From: Acidobacteriota bacterium
GTDB lineage: Bacteria; Acidobacteriota; Blastocatellia; Pyrinomonadales; Pyrinomonadaceae
Direction of reading: 5' to 3'
Length of the DNA stretch: 6,434 bases
NCBI GenBank assembly: GCA_019247865.1
Contig: JAFBAJ010000125.1
Coordinates: forward strand, 1-6,434
Shown: positions 6,090-6,434 of the stretch, one piece after another
How the letters are laid out: the number at the start of each line of letters is the position of its first letter
Position numbering within the stretch: position 1 is the stretch's first letter
Program-made: the position numbers and the translations under genes
Notes under the pieces: model-generated
What the model saw: only the letters and a program-made list of their open reading frames with translations
Told to the model about the DNA's origin: nothing
Database searches by the model: none

Positions 6090-6434
6090 ATGGCATTCTC
6101 ATTAACATGGCTGGCAGACGTGCTGAAACTTGCCAAACTCAAGGTGGCTGAAGTTCCCGGCTGGCAGAACAGGGGCTTTGGCGACGTGGGCCGCATCTTC
6201 GGAGTTGTCTGCCATCATACCGTCGGGCCAAGTACAGGCAACATGCCGAGTCTTAACACTCTCATCAACGGACGCCCGGCGCGCGCCGCGAGCCCCGGGC
6301 ACAAGGCGCAACGCGCTCTTCCCGGCCCGCTGGCCCAACTCGGACTCGCACGGGACGGCACCTTCTTTGTGATCGCCGCCGGCAGGGCCAACCACGCGGG
6401 GCCAGGCAGCTTTCAGGGCATCGTCAATGGCAAC
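6090..6434 (+). CDS. N-acetylmuramoyl-L-alanine amidase (PGRP/Amidase_2 type), N-terminal 115 residues
   Basis: The frame is open from the ATG at 6090 to the window edge (115 codons, no stop), so the 3' end is missing. Enzymes of this family are zinc amidases that cut the bond between N-acetylmuramic acid and the L-Ala of the peptide stem. Visible motifs are VVCHHTVGPSTG (39-50), where His42 is the likely first zinc ligand, LNTLINGR (55-62), LPGPLAQLGLARDGTFFVIA (77-96) and GRANHAGPGSFQGI (98-111). The other expected zinc ligands (a His, and an Asp or Cys) would lie beyond the edge. No signal peptide is seen: the N-terminus is short, with LTWLADVLKLAKLKV more like an amphipathic helix, as in phage-type endolysins. 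Residues 64-76 (PARAASPGHKAQRA minus its Pro) look like an extra segment between the usual 'NGRP' and 'LPGPL'. It follows the membrane-protein gene by one base. Confidence 0.92.
   Translation, partial: MAFSLTWLADVLKLAKLKVAEVPGWQNRGFGDVGRIFGVVCHHTVGPSTGNMPSLNTLINGRPARAASPGHKAQRALPGPLAQLGLARDGTFFVIAAGRANHAGPGSFQGIVNGN

Overview
The window looks like chromosomal DNA from a fairly GC-rich, free-living bacterium. My best guess is an Acidobacteriota (Blastocatellia-like) genome. The guess rests on the style of the RHS core C-terminus (the QKFAMMEQDEATGM / GRWTSPDPYGGS / FNRYSYVNNDP motifs), which I associate with large RHS proteins of that group. It is recall-based and is not proven by a marker gene. 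All four genes lie on the + strand.

Layout. (1) Bases 2-3508 are the 3' part of a very large RHS/YD-repeat protein gene that is already open at the left edge. About 917 residues of YD-repeat shell and RHS core end at a DPTGL motif. An unrecognised tip of 251 residues follows, with a Gly run, a Ser run, a four-cysteine cluster and a long helical, charged segment. (2) Bases 3509-3612 are a short intergenic gap. It holds a perfect 10-bp inverted repeat and a possible sigma70-type promoter whose -10 overlaps the left arm. (3) Bases 3613-4437 encode a membrane-anchored, exported protein of 274 residues whose C-terminal half looks like a LolA-like beta fold. (4) Bases 4438-4816 are a 379-base stretch with no convincing gene, but with two interleaved 7-bp inverted repeats. 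(5) Bases 4817-6088 encode a three-TM membrane protein of an uncharacterised but recognisable family. (6) Bases 6090-6434 are the start of a peptidoglycan-recognition / N-acetylmuramoyl-L-alanine amidase gene, cut by the right edge.

How the genes may work together. The last two genes are clearly one transcriptional unit: a single base separates them, and the amidase ribosome binding site lies inside the end of the membrane-protein gene. A multi-TM protein followed by a wall amidase with no visible signal peptide resembles a holin/endolysin arrangement and is the most interesting unit here. The RHS protein followed by an exported small protein could be a polymorphic-toxin/immunity pair, but neither tip nor neighbour has a recognised toxin or immunity domain. 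Nothing in the sequence links the RHS half to the amidase half beyond proximity.
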